From NCBI GenBank assembly GCA_963769945.1, contig CAVYOA010000010.1, positions 1-64,000 of the forward strand: DNA of 64,000 bases, given 5' to 3'. Below are positions 63,507 to 64,000 of the stretch, piece by piece. A program made the translations under genes and the position numbers. The stretch's first letter is position 1. Each line of letters begins with the position of its first letter. Under the pieces are notes generated by a model, which worked only from the letters and a program-made list of their open reading frames with translations, had not been told where the DNA came from and did not search any database. This DNA comes from WHSW01 sp963769945. Lineage in GTDB: Bacteria > Actinomycetota > Thermoleophilia > Solirubrobacterales > 70-9.

Positions 63507-64000
63507 CTAGGTCCCCGCCGCCCGCCCCGTAGCGCGCCTTGATGCGCGCGATGCCAGCCGGCCGGCGGCAAGCATCGCCGGGCACGGATCCGCGTGGCTC
63601 CAGATGCTGTGGGTGGCCCCCCGCGCGTAGCCGAGCGAGCCGAGGATGTCGCGCCCGAGGCCGCCGCGTCGCTCCACGAGGGCGCGCCGCAAGTCACCCT
63701 CCAGCCACTGGTAACGCACGCCGGGAGCCGCCTCTGCCGGCAGCGGCGGCTCCCTCCCCGTTGCCAGCGACGCCCAGACCGCGGGCAGGTTCGCGCCGGC
63801 TGACACGGCAAGCGCCAGCGACCCGTAGTAGCGAGCGTTGAGGTCGATCAGCTTCGGTGCGCCGCCGCCCGCCGTGATGAATTGAAGCTCCGCAAGCCCG
63901 AACCAACCGAGCTCCGCGAGCAGCGCCGATACCCGCGAGGCCAGCTCCTCGTCGACGCGGGTTGTTCGGGCCCGGGCGCTGGCCCCGGCCGCGGGGGGCC
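63507..64000 (-). CDS. ATP-grasp domain protein, C-terminal part (5' partial)
   Basis: The gene runs off the right edge. The visible 164 residues include RVDEELASRVSALLAELGWF, GLAELQFITAGGGAPKLIDL, and NARYYGSLALAVSAGANLPA, the ATP-grasp metal-binding end (EL-Q, D-N-R residues). A tail follows (VRYQWLEGDLRRALVERRGG, YARGATHSIWSHADPCPAML). ATP-grasp ligases join a carboxylate to an amine or thiol. In this setting, with CelD-like acyltransferases, it may add an amino acid or acyl group to an EPS sugar. It appears to be first of the six-gene minus-strand operon seen here, although the operon may extend beyond the window. Confidence 0.8.
   Translation of the reverse strand, partial: PPAAGASARARTTRVDEELASRVSALLAELGWFGLAELQFITAGGGAPKLIDLNARYYGSLALAVSAGANLPAVWASLATGREPPLPAEAAPGVRYQWLEGDLRRALVERRGGLGRDILGSLGYARGATHSIWSHADPCPAMLAAGRLASRASRRATGRAAGT

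Noticed and set aside
1..64000. CRISPR arrays, rRNA genes, tRNA genes and insertion-sequence transposases
   Set aside because: Scanned by eye; no regularly spaced repeat array, no rRNA-like segments, no recognisable tRNA and no DDE transposase motifs were seen. Absence of tRNAs is a weak statement without a covariance search.

Overview
The window is a high-GC chromosomal segment from an actinobacterium. My best guess is class Thermoleophilia (Solirubrobacterales-like). This rests on base composition, frequent GTG/TTG starts, secreted proteins whose signal region reads RLAFANVVSVTALFVALAGG, several LuxR/HDOD/SpoIIE-type regulators, and small membrane proteins with the LFLVLTGGVAYAANTVF leader. 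That is a lineage inference, not a demonstration. A striking technical feature is that many genes between 0 and 48.7 kb, including essential ones (dnaE, argG, nfo), are split by one-base indels, while 49-64 kb is free of them. Most breaks look like residual sequencing errors, so I annotate whole genes across them.

Layout. 0-6.4 kb: end of a GMC oxidoreductase, then two tandem secreted serine proteases (subtilisin S8 and trypsin S1). Both carry WYSWT-type beta modules and RTX repeats, and both are driven by near-identical promoters. 6.5-13.2 kb: membrane protein, folD, uvrD/pcrA interrupted by an intein, cysE and cysK. 13.3-18.3 kb: an accessory patch with a lipoprotein, a tyrosine recombinase and duplicated small secreted-protein genes with a palindromic operator, lying between cysK and an Rrf2 (CymR-like) regulator. 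18.9-32.4 kb: atypical response regulator, HDOD-LuxR protein, gltX, nfo, an LPFTG protein and a two-component system with 11-bp-phased operator arrays, a Cys-rich conserved protein, dnaE, a SixA-like phosphatase and a coiled-coil protein.

32.6-48.7 kb: O-antigen ligase-like protein with TPRs, polyprenyl glycosylphosphotransferase, then signalling genes: LuxR-GAF, SpoIIE phosphatase/anti-sigma kinase with STAS, degenerate GGDEF, MerR, BldC-like and HD-GYP. These are followed by an MFS transporter, a PcsB/lysozyme-like cell-wall protein, argG, and a class E-type sortase flanked by two genes sharing a C-terminal domain. 48.7-64 kb: an exopolysaccharide cluster of glycosyltransferases, an alkaline-phosphatase-superfamily protein, a Wzz/BY-kinase, a Wzy-like polymerase, a polysaccharide deacetylase, a secreted polysaccharide lyase, a flippase, two CelD/GNAT-like acyltransferases and an ATP-grasp protein.

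How it fits together. The EPS cluster makes, exports and modifies a surface polysaccharide. The lyase that could cut it lies behind a sequence that matches a c-di-GMP-I (GEMM-I) riboswitch, and HD-GYP and degenerate GGDEF proteins are encoded in the same window, so c-di-GMP control of matrix turnover is the most coherent regulatory story here. The clearest undescribed candidates are the convergent 11-bp operator arrays at 23.4-23.5 kb, the sortase with paired C-terminal-domain neighbours, the TTGYGCMAG array in front of a BldC-like gene, and the uvrD intein with an unusual residue in helicase motif III.
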